A stretch of DNA of 64,000 bases from contig NZ_MSCN01000001.1 of assembly GCF_002954685.1 (NCBI RefSeq), forward strand, positions 3,029,554 through 3,093,553, read 5' to 3'. Of the stretch, positions 34,196-44,426 are shown piece after piece. A program made the position numbers and the translations under genes. The DNA comes from Polaribacter porphyrae. Lineage in GTDB: Bacteria; Bacteroidota; Bacteroidia; Flavobacteriales; Flavobacteriaceae. The notes beneath the pieces were generated by a model. It made no database searches. It was not told the origin of the DNA and saw only the letters and a program-made list of their open reading frames with translations. How positions within the stretch are numbered: the stretch's first letter is position 1; every line of letters starts with the position of its first letter.

Positions 34196-35854
34196 TTATT
34201 GTAAAATATATTTAGTACCATCATTAATAACATTCATTGTATAAACATTATCACCTGGTTCCCAAACAGCATAAGAAACAGAGAACTTTTGATCTAATCC
34301 GTACTGTGGAAAATTATTTAATAAAATAGTATTTATTTTAGCTAAACGAGCTTCAATAGTTTCTTCATCTGCACCTGCTCTAACATCAAAATTATTAAAT
34401 CGTCCATTACCAACTAATTCAAAATCTGCATTAGTTAAAGTATATTTAATAGTATTATCTGGTACCCAAGTTGTTCCATCATGCCCAAATTGTAGTGAAA
34501 TTTCATTACTTTCAGAAATCGAATTCCAATCACTACCATCAAACATAAAGTTTGTATTAATAGTAGAAACTCCTCCATTAAAATTATTATATTGAACTGC
34601 TTTGAAATCTCCTTCTGCTGCAAAAGGGAATAAAGTTGTTTTGAAGTAAATTTTAATTCTACGTTCAGCATCTTCAACAGATCCACTAAAATTAGCAAAA
34701 CGACTACTACCACCCATTATACCATATTCTTCTGCTGTAAATGTAATAGGAGCTGCCCATTCATCAGTTAATACAAATTTATTTGTTATTGGTTCTGGAG
34801 CAAATGTGTACAACGCAAATACTTTTACATCAAAAATATTATAATTAGTACCATCAAACTGAAGAATCATTTTTAAAACTGGTCTTGAACTACCACCAGC
34901 AAATGTATCATATGTAATTATGAAGAAATCTCCACTGGCTGCATTTGGATAATTATTAAGTAAAATTGTCTCAATTTTTCCTCTTCTAACTTCTACATCT
35001 GCTTCAGCACTGCCATCTCTAATATCAAAATTATTGAAAGTTCCGTTACCAATAAGAGCATAATCTGCATCTTGCAAAGTATATTCGGTTGTTTTAGATG
35101 CATCAGTAGGGTTTTCTTCTAATTGAACGAACATTTCTAAATCTACAGTTTGAAAATTATCATTAAAAGCTTTGTATGCTACCTTATATTTATCATCAAT
35201 GTTTGCATCAGGAAAATTATTCAATAAAATTGTTTGAATTTTTAATCTCCTAGCTTCAATAGTTTCTTCAGCTCTTCCTGTTCTAATATCAAAATTATTG
35301 AAACGGCCATTACCAACAAAATCATAATCATCATTAGTTAGTGTATATTCTGTAACAATAGGATCTGACAAATATGTTAAATCATAAATAGTTCCTTTAA
35401 CTTCATTTGGGAATTTAGCATTAAAAAAAGTATTGATATCGTTATTACCATTTAAAGCTGTTAGGTTTATAGCTGTATAGTCTGCATCTGTTAAAGTATA
35501 AGATTTTCTCTCAATATTACTTATAGGGTTATAAAGATTATATGTAACTACTGCTGATGAAGCAGATACAATAACACCATTTGCATCAAAATCTACACCC
35601 AATCTTGGGTAAGTAGCTGTTAAAAAGGCTGGTATTTTTTCTTTAGCTTCATCTTCTGTTGAGAAGTAAAAATTACTTAATCCTATTGATGAGTAGTTAT
35701 CTTCAGTTAGTGTTATCACTAAATCTTCTACATCACCATCATTAATTGTTTCTGCATCTATTATTGCATCTATTTCAGCATTAACCTCATCTAAAGAATT
35801 ACATGAAATAAATACTGAAGCAGTAATTATTAGTAAATAAATTATTTTTTTCAT
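34196..35854 (-). CDS. Lipoprotein with six tandem ~90-residue repeats, partner of a TonB receptor
   Basis: The 552-residue protein has lipobox 'TASVFISCNSLD'. Repeat units begin near residues 48, 119, 168, 257, 372 and 468. Each opens with 'YTLTxADYxxIGNGxFNNFD', then 'AEExxExRxxKIxTILLNNFP', then a strand-rich half. The third, fourth and sixth are most alike ('GNGRFNNFDIRTG', 'GNGTFNNFDIRDG', 'GNGRFNNFDVRAG'). It follows the TonB receptor gene by 11 nt, so it is probably a surface-exposed lipoprotein that captures or presents the receptor's ligand. I cannot name the repeat family. Similarity among units suggests recent duplication or gene conversion. Confidence 0.8.
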   Translation of the reverse strand: MKKIIYLLIITASVFISCNSLDEVNAEIDAIIDAETINDGDVEDLVITLTEDNYSSIGLSNFYFSTEDEAKEKIPAFLTATYPRLGVDFDANGVIVSASSAVVTYNLYNPISNIERKSYTLTDADYTAINLTALNGNNDINTFFNAKFPNEVKGTIYDLTYLSDPIVTEYTLTNDDYDFVGNGRFNNFDIRTGRAEETIEARRLKIQTILLNNFPDANIDDKYKVAYKAFNDNFQTVDLEMFVQLEENPTDASKTTEYTLQDADYALIGNGTFNNFDIRDGSAEADVEVRRGKIETILLNNYPNAASGDFFIITYDTFAGGSSRPVLKMILQFDGTNYNIFDVKVFALYTFAPEPITNKFVLTDEWAAPITFTAEEYGIMGGSSRFANFSGSVEDAERRIKIYFKTTLFPFAAEGDFKAVQYNNFNGGVSTINTNFMFDGSDWNSISESNEISLQFGHDGTTWVPDNTIKYTLTNADFELVGNGRFNNFDVRAGADEETIEARLAKINTILLNNFPQYGLDQKFSVSYAVWEPGDNVYTMNVINDGTKYILQ

Positions 35855-35865
35855 TTTATTTATAT

Positions 35866-38430
35866 TTAAAAGTTAATTCTTGTACTTATACTAAATGTTC
35901 TTCCTTGACCTAAAAATACTTGTGCTGTGGAAGCATTACTATCTATACCATCGTCTGCTCTGTTTATAAATTCCTCATTAAACAAGTTATTTACCCTACC
36001 AGTTATTGAAGCATCTAAATCGCCTATTTTAAAACCGTGTCTAAAAACAATATCAGATAAGAAATAGCTTGGTACTTCCCATGGTTTTACATTTAATGAA
36101 GATTCTTCATCTCTAGCTTGTAAATTAAAATCAGCAAAGTATCTATCATAATAGTTTACATCAAAACTTAATGATGTTTCACTAGATAAATCAAATCGAA
36201 CACCAAGTGCACTAGTAGTTTGTGCAGAACGACCAGTAGGGATACCCTTTAAATAAATATCAGTTGTTCTTCCAGTAGGATTTCTGTCAATGTCAAAGAA
36301 AGGAACATCAGTTACATTATTATTCCATCTCCAATCTCCTACAGAAACCATACCAGTTACTCTTAAGTAATCAAATGGACGATATTCAAAATCAAATTCT
36401 AACCCTTGGTGAAGGGCTTCTAAACCATTAATATTAGCAGTTATTAGATCTACCCCTCTTCCTTGACTTGCAGTTTCAGTTCTGTTTTTCCAAATAGTGT
36501 GATATAAATTAAAATTCGCTGAAAATTTTTCTGAACGTAATCCATAACCTAATTCAAAACTAGTTATTTTTTGATTTTCTAAACCAACGTTTAAATCGTC
36601 ATTACTAAAGTTCAACCAAACATCATCTAAAAAAGGCACTCTTTCAAAATACCCAACGTTAAAAAATACATTTTGTACATCGTCTATACGATAATTGGCA
36701 CCTAACTTACCACCAAAACCATTATAACTTTGAGCATCAGTTAATTGTTCTGGATCACTATCTAGCTTATTAAAAAAATCTTCTCTTTTGTATCTACTAT
36801 TATTGTAGTTTATTGCTACAAAAGCAGAAATATCATCTTTATCATATTCAGCTTGTGCAAAACCTCCAATCCATTGATGGTATCCTTTATCATGATAATT
36901 AATTTTATCACCAACTTGAGTTTCACTTTCACTTAAAGACCTGTTAACGTTTGCTGGAGCACCATTTCTAACGTCTAAAAAATATTGTCCTCCTAATAAA
37001 TCTGTAACTTCTTGAAAGTGTTCTCCTACATACCAACGATAATCCAAACCGACATTTAAATCAATATCTTCTGTTAATTCTGTGTTATATACACTCAAAG
37101 CGCCAACCCATACATGATCGTTTCTACTAGCTCTTAATATTGCTGTAGCACCATTAGTACCGCTTGCAATATTTTCATCAACTATTCTATCTAAATCTAC
37201 AGGGCCAAAATTACCTATTCTATAGCTGTTGTCTGTAAATTTACTTTGTTCAGCACCAGCTGTTCCACCACCACCACCAGTTCCAGTAGAGCCATAAATA
37301 GAGGTTGAAAGAGAGCTTACATCATCTATTTGCCAGTAATGATTTAATGACGCTAATGGTTTATGGTAGAAGTTATCTTCTATATTGGTAATTTGTCCAT
37401 TCTTGTATCCCCAATCTGGGTTGTAACGACTTCCTCTTTCACTTAATCTATACTCACTTAATAAAGACCTGTTTTGGCGTTGTCCATGACGTTGTTTTGC
37501 TCCAAAAACATTAAAGGATAATTTATGCATATCGTTTATTCTGTAAGACAAATTTAAAAAATAAGATATAGCTGTAAAATTTGTACCATCAGCATAAGTT
37601 GCATCTCCAGTAGTTGTATCTGCATAAACTGTAGCTGCAAACCCATTATCTAATAAACCAGTTGATACTTTAGCTCCATACCTAGTATAACCGTCATTAC
37701 CAACATCAAAACCAAAAAAACCTCCTTTTTGTGCGTCTGTTGATTCTGTTATTGTATTTATAGTACCACCAATAGAAGGTACTGCAATTTTAGCAGCTCC
37801 TAAACCTCTTTGTGTTTGTACAAGCGAAGTTACGCTTCCTAAACCAGCCCAGTTAGACCAAAATACTCTACCATTTTCCATATCGTTAACAGGGATACCG
37901 TTAATCATTACAGCAACGTTTTCTGAATTAAAACCACGCATTGTAATTTCACCATCACCAAAACCACCACCATTTCTAGTTACAAAAACACCTGGTGTAG
38001 ATTTTAGTATTTCTGGAAATTCTTGATTACCTAATTTTAATTGGATATCTGCTTTTTTAACATTAGATACAGCAACAGGTGTTTTTCTATCTATTGCTAC
38101 AGAAGCTATAATTAGAACTTCATCTAAAACCGCATCTTCTTCCAATCTAATATTACCTAAATTAGTTTTTGTAGATGAAAAAGCAATCTCTTTCGTTTTA
38201 AAACCAATAAAAGAAATCACTAAAACACCTGAATCAGATTTAGTATTTAAAGTAAACTTACCATTAAAATCTGTATCAATTCCATTAGTGGTTCCTTTTT
38301 CTAAAATACTAGCTCCAGGTAAAGGTTGATTGGCATCATCAACTATTGTTCCAGTAATTTTAGTTTGTCCTAAAACTGTAGCTGTCATAAAAAATAAAGC
38401 TACAAATAATAAGTTTTTAAAATTTTTCAT
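35866..38430 (-). CDS. TonB-dependent receptor with carboxypeptidase-like N-terminal domain
   Basis: The 854-residue protein has signal peptide 'LFFMTATVLGQTKITG', then a CarboxypepD_reg-like domain ('IVDDANQPLPGASILEKGT'), a plug ('FPEILKSTPGVFVTRNGGGFG', 'ITMRGFNSENVAVMINGIPV') and a barrel ending 'GQGRTFSISTRINF'. The plug text 'GRVFWSNWAGL' is typical of Bacteroidota Fe- or cofactor-type receptors without a SusD partner. It forms a two-gene unit with the repeat lipoprotein. The ligand is unknown. Confidence 0.92.
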   Translation of the reverse strand: MKNFKNLLFVALFFMTATVLGQTKITGTIVDDANQPLPGASILEKGTTNGIDTDFNGKFTLNTKSDSGVLVISFIGFKTKEIAFSSTKTNLGNIRLEEDAVLDEVLIIASVAIDRKTPVAVSNVKKADIQLKLGNQEFPEILKSTPGVFVTRNGGGFGDGEITMRGFNSENVAVMINGIPVNDMENGRVFWSNWAGLGSVTSLVQTQRGLGAAKIAVPSIGGTINTITESTDAQKGGFFGFDVGNDGYTRYGAKVSTGLLDNGFAATVYADTTTGDATYADGTNFTAISYFLNLSYRINDMHKLSFNVFGAKQRHGQRQNRSLLSEYRLSERGSRYNPDWGYKNGQITNIEDNFYHKPLASLNHYWQIDDVSSLSTSIYGSTGTGGGGGTAGAEQSKFTDNSYRIGNFGPVDLDRIVDENIASGTNGATAILRASRNDHVWVGALSVYNTELTEDIDLNVGLDYRWYVGEHFQEVTDLLGGQYFLDVRNGAPANVNRSLSESETQVGDKINYHDKGYHQWIGGFAQAEYDKDDISAFVAINYNNSRYKREDFFNKLDSDPEQLTDAQSYNGFGGKLGANYRIDDVQNVFFNVGYFERVPFLDDVWLNFSNDDLNVGLENQKITSFELGYGLRSEKFSANFNLYHTIWKNRTETASQGRGVDLITANINGLEALHQGLEFDFEYRPFDYLRVTGMVSVGDWRWNNNVTDVPFFDIDRNPTGRTTDIYLKGIPTGRSAQTTSALGVRFDLSSETSLSFDVNYYDRYFADFNLQARDEESSLNVKPWEVPSYFLSDIVFRHGFKIGDLDASITGRVNNLFNEEFINRADDGIDSNASTAQVFLGQGRTFSISTRINF

Positions 38431-38650
38431 TGTTTAATTTTAAGTTATTTAATGTTTGGCAAAAATCTTGCTTTTACCTGTTTGGTATGTTAATTTAAGG
38501 TTAAGGTTTAACAAAAAATTAAGATAAACAAATGTAAAAAAAAATGAATTTTTTACTGAATATCAAGTGCTTATATATCAACAAAGTTGTTAACAAAACA
38601 AGAGTTTTTTGTTAAGATTTTGATGTGTTTTTAAAAAAGAAGTTTATCTT

Positions 38651-40216
38651 TTATTTATTTAAAAGTTTTTTAGCTAGTTCTTTACCTAATTCAACTCCAA
38701 ATTGATCATAACTATAGATATTCCATAAAATGCCTTGAGTAAAGATTTTATGTTCGTAAAGAGCAATTAATTTACCTAATGAATTTGGTGTGAGTTTATC
38801 AAAAAGAATAGCATTGCTTGGTCTGTTTCCTTCAAAAACTTTAAAAGGTAGTAATTGGTTTATTTTATCTTGATTACCAGAAACTTTTAATTCTAGATGA
38901 ACTTCTTCTTTTGTTTTACCAAAGGCCAAAGCATCCATTTGCCCATAATAATTTGCCATTAATTTTTTATGGTGATCTGTTAAACCATGAAGGGATTCTT
39001 TATACCCAATAAAATCTGCTGGAATTAATTTAGTTCCTTGATGTACTAATTGCATAAAAGCGTGTTGCATATTTGTACCTGTACTACCCCAAACGATTGT
39101 GCCTGTTTGATAATCTATTTTATGCCCATTTCTATCTACACCTTTCCCATTACTTTCCATAATTGCTTGTTGTAAATAAGAAGGAAGTTTAGACAGGTAT
39201 TGGGAATAAGGTAAAACTGCTTCTGTTTCTGCTTGGTAAAAATTATTATACCAAATGCTAATTAAAGCTAAAACTACAGGAATATTATTTTCGAAATCTT
39301 CATTTCTAAAATGAATGTCCATTTCTTCAGCACCTTCTAATAGTGCTTTGTAGTTGTCAAACCCAACAGATAGAGAAATTGATAAACCAACTGCAGACCA
39401 TAAAGAAAAACGACCACCAACCCAATTCCACATTGGGAAAACATTGTTTTTATCAATACCAAAACTATCTACTGCTTCTAAATTTGTAGAAACTGCAACA
39501 AAATGTTTTGGAATATCAAAAATAGTTGCCGATTTTAAAAACCAATTTTTAATAGTTTCTGCATTAGAAATGGTTTCTTGAGTAGTGAATGTTTTTGAAA
39601 CGATTACAAATAATGTAGTTTCTGGATTTAAGTTTCTGATGACTTCAGAAACATGATCACCATCAACATTAGAAACGAAATGTGTATTTAGTTGATTTTT
39701 ATAGAATTTTAAAGATTCTACAACCATATCAGGGCCAAGATCTGAACCTCCAATTCCAATATTTACGACGTCAGTAATCGATTTTCCTGTATAGCCTTTC
39801 CATTTACCAGAGATAACTTTATTACTAAAGCTTTTTATTTTTCTTAATGCTTTTTGAATCTTTGGTTTTATATCCTTACCATCAATTAAAATAGAATCAT
39901 CAGTAGAACTTCTCAATGCTGTATGAAGCACAGCTCTGCCTTCAGTAACATTAATTATTTCTCCTGAAAATTGACTTTCAATAGCCTCTTTTAGTCCTAC
40001 TTCTTTGGCCAAGTTTACTAATAAACTGATTGTTTCTTTGGTAATTCTATGTTTAGAAAAATCAACTAATAAATCATTAAACTGAATCGAAAAATCTTCT
40101 TTTCTTTTAGATTCTTTACACAAATCTTTAATGTTAATATCTTTAATTTCATTAAAATGATTTGATAGTTCTTGCCAAGATTTAGTAGTAGTAGGGTTGA
40201 TGTTTTGTAAAGCCAT
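38651..40216 (-). CDS. pgi: Glucose-6-phosphate isomerase
   Basis: The 521-residue protein has family signatures 'VVNIGIGGSDLGPDMVVESL' (phosphate binding), 'VSKTFTTQETISNAETIKNWF', 'NWVGGRFSLWSAVGLSI' and 'GTGTNMQHAFMQLVHQG'-type text. It interconverts glucose-6-phosphate and fructose-6-phosphate. It is the last gene of a minus-strand unit, starting 2 nt after the stop of the M23 peptidase gene. Confidence 0.97.
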   Translation of the reverse strand: MALQNINPTTTKSWQELSNHFNEIKDINIKDLCKESKRKEDFSIQFNDLLVDFSKHRITKETISLLVNLAKEVGLKEAIESQFSGEIINVTEGRAVLHTALRSSTDDSILIDGKDIKPKIQKALRKIKSFSNKVISGKWKGYTGKSITDVVNIGIGGSDLGPDMVVESLKFYKNQLNTHFVSNVDGDHVSEVIRNLNPETTLFVIVSKTFTTQETISNAETIKNWFLKSATIFDIPKHFVAVSTNLEAVDSFGIDKNNVFPMWNWVGGRFSLWSAVGLSISLSVGFDNYKALLEGAEEMDIHFRNEDFENNIPVVLALISIWYNNFYQAETEAVLPYSQYLSKLPSYLQQAIMESNGKGVDRNGHKIDYQTGTIVWGSTGTNMQHAFMQLVHQGTKLIPADFIGYKESLHGLTDHHKKLMANYYGQMDALAFGKTKEEVHLELKVSGNQDKINQLLPFKVFEGNRPSNAILFDKLTPNSLGKLIALYEHKIFTQGILWNIYSYDQFGVELGKELAKKLLNK

Positions 40217-40218
40217 TG

Positions 40219-41520
40219 TTAATTTTTTGCAATAGTTTCAGAAATTTCTTCTGGTTCTTCTATGGGTATTTGATTATAATCTAATTGATATTTTAGAGTT
40301 TTTATAAATTCAAAATATTTGGGTTTAACACTTTTTTTCATCGGTTTTGCTGCTGGTAACTTTTCTCTTAATGGATCTACTTGCTTTCCATATTTCCAGA
40401 AACGATAGCAAACATGGGGTCCACTTGTATTACCAGTCATTCCAACAGTACCTATTATATCTCCTTGTTTCACATAATCTCCTCGTTTTACTTTTCGCCT
40501 TTTCATGTGCAAGTATTGTGTAGAATATGTGTTATTATGTTTAATTTTCACATAGTTTCCATTGCCTCCTCTTCTTTTAGATTCAGTAACTGTTCCACTT
40601 GCAGTAGCAATAATAGGAGTACCAACTCTGGCAGCAAAATCAGTACCTTTATGGGGTCTTATTCTATTGCCATAGAAAGCAATTCTTCTTCTTAAATTAT
40701 ATCTCGAAGATATTCTATATTGAAATTTTATGGGCGATTTTAAAAATTGACTACGAAGCATATTTGCTTCTTCATCATAATATTCAGGAATATTTAAAAT
40801 TGAATCTGCTACATATCTGAAAGCATATAGATTCTTTCCTTTATGTTTAAATACGGCTGATTTAATTTTTCCATAACCTGCAAAAGTACTATCGTCTATA
40901 TATTTTTCTTCATATATTAATTTAAAAGAATCTCCTTTTTGAAGTTTGTAAAAATCTAATGTCCATGCATAAATATCAGCAACATTAAAAGTTAAGTTTG
41001 GTTTTAACCCTAAACTATCCATAGAAAAAGTGAAGTTTGTATTTACAATACCTTCTACTTTTTTTTCGATAATTTTAATAGGTTTTTTATAGCGTTTTGC
41101 CTTTATTATAGAATCTTTAAAATCTAAAATTGTGGCATTAATTTTATCATGTTTATAAATAAAAACTTGTGCTTTTTCAATAGAATCTTTACTGGCTAAA
41201 ATTGTATATGGCTTACCAGCTCTAACTCTTCTAACATCAAAAGTATCTTTTACAATAGAAGCAATTTGATTAATTTTAGGATACATAACATGATGTCTGT
41301 CTAAAATTACACCAAAACTTTCTCCACTTTTAATAGTATCTTGAATTATTTTGTAATTGTCTAAATTATATCCAAATCTAATTTCTGGCTTTTTTTCTTC
41401 TATTTTTTGTGGTAAAGATTGGTTTTTATTTTCCTTTTTACATGAAGAAAATGATAGAATTAATACCAATAAAATTAGTGCTTTTTTCAATGAAGTTATG
41501 CTAATTTGAATCAATCTCAA
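40219..41520 (-). CDS. M23-family peptidoglycan endopeptidase lipoprotein
   Basis: The 433-residue protein has lipobox 'LVLILSFSSCKKEN'. An N-terminal region (about 60-260) resembles OapA/LysM-like and strand-rich domains of Csd3-type endopeptidases. The C-terminal LytM domain has 'RPHKGTDFAARVGTPIIA' (HxxxD), 'NGNYVKIKHNNTYSTQYLHM' and 'TSGPHVCYRFWKYG' (HxC, where most members have HxH, here Cys-Tyr-Arg following the His). It is probably active on cell wall cross-links. It is co-transcribed with DUF3108 upstream and pgi downstream. Confidence 0.9.
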   Translation of the reverse strand: MRLIQISITSLKKALILLVLILSFSSCKKENKNQSLPQKIEEKKPEIRFGYNLDNYKIIQDTIKSGESFGVILDRHHVMYPKINQIASIVKDTFDVRRVRAGKPYTILASKDSIEKAQVFIYKHDKINATILDFKDSIIKAKRYKKPIKIIEKKVEGIVNTNFTFSMDSLGLKPNLTFNVADIYAWTLDFYKLQKGDSFKLIYEEKYIDDSTFAGYGKIKSAVFKHKGKNLYAFRYVADSILNIPEYYDEEANMLRSQFLKSPIKFQYRISSRYNLRRRIAFYGNRIRPHKGTDFAARVGTPIIATASGTVTESKRRGGNGNYVKIKHNNTYSTQYLHMKRRKVKRGDYVKQGDIIGTVGMTGNTSGPHVCYRFWKYGKQVDPLREKLPAAKPMKKSVKPKYFEFIKTLKYQLDYNQIPIEEPEEISETIAKN

Positions 41521-41590
41521 AAGTACAAATAAAATTGATTTATTTTAACCCTAAAAACAGAAGTTAATAAAACGGTTTCGTTAAAATTAT

Positions 41591-42358
41591 CTAAAGTTTC
41601 TGAAAAGTATTTGCTAGCCCTTTATAAGCTTCTAATTCAGCTCGTAAAGAACCAACTGCTAATGAAGCTTTCATCTTTATAGGTATTTTATTTGCATCAT
41701 CTGTAATCCAAATAGTAACGCTTTCTTGAGCTTTAAAAACTCTACCAGATTGAACTATAGGTCTAAATAATAACGTTCTTACTTTACCAAATTTAGTTTT
41801 TAAAGTTTCTTTGCCTAAAAAACGAAGTTTAAAAGGGTATGTTTGAGCATCAATAAACATGTCTAGTTTTATTTCATCTCCTTTTTTTAATTTTGAAACA
41901 TCTTGGTTTCTTAAATAGTAAAATGAAGAAAGCATGTCTTGTATATTACCAATAGTAATTGAGGTATCTTTTTGTTGAGTAAAATCTTGAACGTAAGCTG
42001 TTTTATATTTATGATTAAAACTAGTTATTCTGTGTTTTTTATAACCACCTTCATTTATTTTTCTTTTGAATAAATAAGGTTTTAGAGTTTCTTTATCAAA
42101 GAAAGACTCGTACAAATCGTCAACTTCAAAAAACCATTTTATCATACCAGATGTCCAACCTGTTCCTTTGGTATAAAAAACTTTTTTACCTTGATATTCT
42201 TTTTCGTGAACTTCTAATATTGCTGAACCAGCCCTTAAAAAACCACTGTAACTCATTTTATACCTTAACCATTCTCCGTTTTGAAATGCAGGTTTTTTCT
42301 CTTGACAAATTAATGAAGATGAGAATATTATTAATAAATAGAAGAGATACTTTTTCAT
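41591..42358 (-). CDS. DUF3108 domain periplasmic protein
   Basis: The 255-residue protein has signal peptide 'YLLIIFSSSLICQEKK' (Cys at the cleavage region, possibly a lipoprotein). The DUF3108 pattern follows: 'NGEWLRYKMSYSGFLRAGSAIL', 'DDLYESFFDKETLKPYLFKRKI', 'DMLSSFYYLRNQDVS', and 'VTIWITDDANKIPIKMKASL'. It is a beta-rich exported protein of unknown function and a common neighbour of M23 peptidases in flavobacteria (recall). Confidence 0.87.
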   Translation of the reverse strand: MKKYLFYLLIIFSSSLICQEKKPAFQNGEWLRYKMSYSGFLRAGSAILEVHEKEYQGKKVFYTKGTGWTSGMIKWFFEVDDLYESFFDKETLKPYLFKRKINEGGYKKHRITSFNHKYKTAYVQDFTQQKDTSITIGNIQDMLSSFYYLRNQDVSKLKKGDEIKLDMFIDAQTYPFKLRFLGKETLKTKFGKVRTLLFRPIVQSGRVFKAQESVTIWITDDANKIPIKMKASLAVGSLRAELEAYKGLANTFQKL

Positions 42359-42458
42359 AAAAAATCAAACTTATGAAAAACGAATGACAATTACTGTTCC
42401 AAAAGTAAAAAAAGCGATAAACTAAATTTTTATTGGTAATTTTTTAACTTTTTTAATG

Positions 42459-43376
42459 TTAAAAAGTTCCCCAGTTTTTTAACTCTTCTTCAGTCCATAG
42501 ATAAGGATAAAAGATTCGTCGTTGGTATTTTGGATGCATATATTTTCGCCAATTACTACCTCCTGTTGCTTTTAAGTCAGAATCATCTCCTCCAATATAT
42601 TTAGCTGCAGCATTATAATGAGCCATAACCCATTTTACATTTACAGTATAATCATAATGACGCATTGCTTTTATTAATTCTGGATTTTCTTGTACTTCTT
42701 TTGGTAATTGTTTAAATTTTAAAGAAAGGTTGATATCATTATAATCTTCCATAAAATCGATAAAATCTCCCATATATTTTTTCTCGAAAAGATTTAATAA
42801 GGTAGATTTCTGACCTGTCGTGTAATTTTTTCCTGCTGCTTGCCAATACAAATGATTATAGGCATTTTTAAATGAAGAATTTCTATCAATAGTTTCTCTA
42901 TAACGTGCATCTATTAAATTGATTAATTCTGTGGAGGCAAACTCAATTTTTCGATACTGTGCTGACTGAAAACCACTTGCAGGTGTTAAGGTGTTTCTAA
43001 ATTTTAAATATTGTTTTTTTTCCATACCATCTGCCATTACTGAAAACGAACTGCAAAGCATATCAAAATATCTGCTTATTCTGCCCAAATGCATTGAAAA
43101 CTTATCAGCAGAGATTTCTGTAGATTTTGCTACTTGATCTATTTCCCATAAAATCATTTTAAACAACAATTCGTTTACTTGATGATACATGATAAATACC
43201 ATTTCATCTGGTTGTGTTGTTCTTGGTGTTTGCAAACCTAAAAGTGCATCAGTTTGAATATAATCCCAATACGTGATTGGTGTGCTATGCAACAAACCCT
43301 CTAGCATCGCATCTACTGGAACACCTAGTTTTTCGTACTTTTCTTCTATGGCTTTTAGAATTTCTTCTCTTTTCAT
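42459..43376 (-). CDS. kynA: Tryptophan 2,3-dioxygenase
   Basis: The 305-residue heme enzyme has 'TYWDYIQTDALLGLQTPRTT', 'EMVFIMYHQVNELLFKMILWEID' with the substrate-site His, 'RNTLTPASGFQSAQYRKIEF' and 'AHYNAAAKYIGGDDSDLKATGGSNWRKYM' (in part). It opens the indole ring of Trp to N-formylkynurenine. It lies near hpd and hmgA on the same strand, giving an aromatic amino-acid degradation neighbourhood, although an unrelated lipoprotein gene is interposed. Confidence 0.93.
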   Translation of the reverse strand: MKREEILKAIEEKYEKLGVPVDAMLEGLLHSTPITYWDYIQTDALLGLQTPRTTQPDEMVFIMYHQVNELLFKMILWEIDQVAKSTEISADKFSMHLGRISRYFDMLCSSFSVMADGMEKKQYLKFRNTLTPASGFQSAQYRKIEFASTELINLIDARYRETIDRNSSFKNAYNHLYWQAAGKNYTTGQKSTLLNLFEKKYMGDFIDFMEDYNDINLSLKFKQLPKEVQENPELIKAMRHYDYTVNVKWVMAHYNAAAKYIGGDDSDLKATGGSNWRKYMHPKYQRRIFYPYLWTEEELKNWGTF

Positions 43377-43401
43377 TTTTTGGTTGATGTATCAGTTTCG
43401 T

Positions 43402-43501
43402 GTAACCGTCAGTTACGGGTTTAAAGTTACTGTTTTTTGATTAAGTACTGACGCTCGCAATTCAAAGTGAATTTGGATATAGTCGAATCCGCCGTAATTG
43501 C
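43402..43501. repeat. Structured intergenic element with nested inverted repeats
   Basis: GTAAC-cgtca-GTTAC occurs at 43402-43416. GCAATT at about 43457-43462 and AATTGC at 43496-43501 enclose a second palindrome, GGAT-n8-ATCC. The whole gap of about 137 bp between the tryptophan dioxygenase and the following lipoprotein gene is non-coding and clearly structured. Function is unknown. Confidence 0.5.
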
Positions 43502-43513
43502 GGTTATACATTT

Positions 43514-44287
43514 TTACCTACCGTTATTATTTATTTTTTCAATCCAATTTTCTACAAATTCCTCTTTTAGTGAGTCTTTATCTCGTTCAGGGTAAATCTG
43601 CGGATAAATATGTTTGAAAGTAAATCTATTTTGTTCTTCAGTTCTAAATTCTTGGAAATTACCATTTTTAGTTTGACTATACATTATAAATTCTGTAGTA
43701 TCAATCATCTGTTCATTTCTACCATAAAAAGTTTTACTTAAAAAATCAATTTTTGAATCTTGATTGAAATCATACAATTCAAATTCAAAACCCGTTCGAA
43801 ATCTTCCAAAATAACTTTCCCTTTTTGTTTTCAAGTCATAAATCAATTGATAATTTGAACTGCAACCTAATCCAGTACAAGGTTCATTGGTAAGTACAAA
43901 ACCCAGAAGAGAATCAGATTCGTAATATTTGATTTGTCTTACGTTATTTGCAAAATTGACGCTGTCAACACTTTTCCCCCAATTATAATTCAGAGTAACT
44001 TTTTTTGACGTATTTATTTCAGTTCCATTAATTATAATTTCGAGCGCGTTATCTTTCTCCGACCAATTGATTTCATTATCAGCGAGTTTAATAGTAGATT
44101 TTTTATTCGTGTTATATGGATTATTAAAAATCAGAGTTGGTTCATACTTTTTAGATTCAAGATATTCAGAAATTATAGCTCCGTATTTGACTTTTTTTGT
44201 CAAATCAATTTTAGGTTTAGTTTTATTCTCTTTGGTACAATTAAAAATCAAAATCAGTATGAATGTTAATTTAATTATGGATTTCAT
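43514..44287 (-). CDS. Hypothetical lipoprotein
   Basis: The 257-residue protein has lipobox 'TFILILIFNCTKEN' and no recognised domain. Two Cys occur in 'NEPCTGLGCSSNYQLIYD'. A Ca-binding-like 'FELYDFNQDSKIDFLSK' resembles the DxNxDxxxD loop of FG-GAP/EF-hand repeats. It interrupts the aromatic degradation genes and is bounded on one side by a structured palindromic element (43402-43501) and on the other by hairpin repeats (44343-44457), which suggests an inserted cassette. Confidence 0.7.
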   Translation of the reverse strand: MKSIIKLTFILILIFNCTKENKTKPKIDLTKKVKYGAIISEYLESKKYEPTLIFNNPYNTNKKSTIKLADNEINWSEKDNALEIIINGTEINTSKKVTLNYNWGKSVDSVNFANNVRQIKYYESDSLLGFVLTNEPCTGLGCSSNYQLIYDLKTKRESYFGRFRTGFEFELYDFNQDSKIDFLSKTFYGRNEQMIDTTEFIMYSQTKNGNFQEFRTEEQNRFTFKHIYPQIYPERDKDSLKEEFVENWIEKINNNGR

Positions 44288-44342
44288 CTAATGGTAAGTA
44301 ACAATGAATATACAAAGATAAAACAGTTTTGCTGAATAGATA

Positions 44343-44376
44343 AAACCTTTCAGTCTTTAAAAAAACTGAAAGGTTT
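44343..44376. repeat. Perfect 12-bp stem hairpin repeat (AAACCTTTCAGT type)
   Basis: AAACCTTTCAGT at 44343-44354 and its exact complement at 44365-44376 are separated by 10 nt. It may help terminate hpd transcription, but a T-run is lacking directly after the stem. It is related in form to the repeat at 5869-5900. A degenerate second copy (ACCTGCAAG ... CCTTGAAG) follows at about 44395-44420. Confidence 0.7.
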
Positions 44377-44426
44377 GTTCAATATTTGATAGATACCTGC
44401 AAGTTTTTAAAAGCCTTGAAGAATAT

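Noticed and set aside
43402..43501. attC site of an integron cassette
   Set aside because: The nested palindromes are suggestive, but no GTTRRRY core pair with attC spacing could be recognised and no integrase is present in the window.
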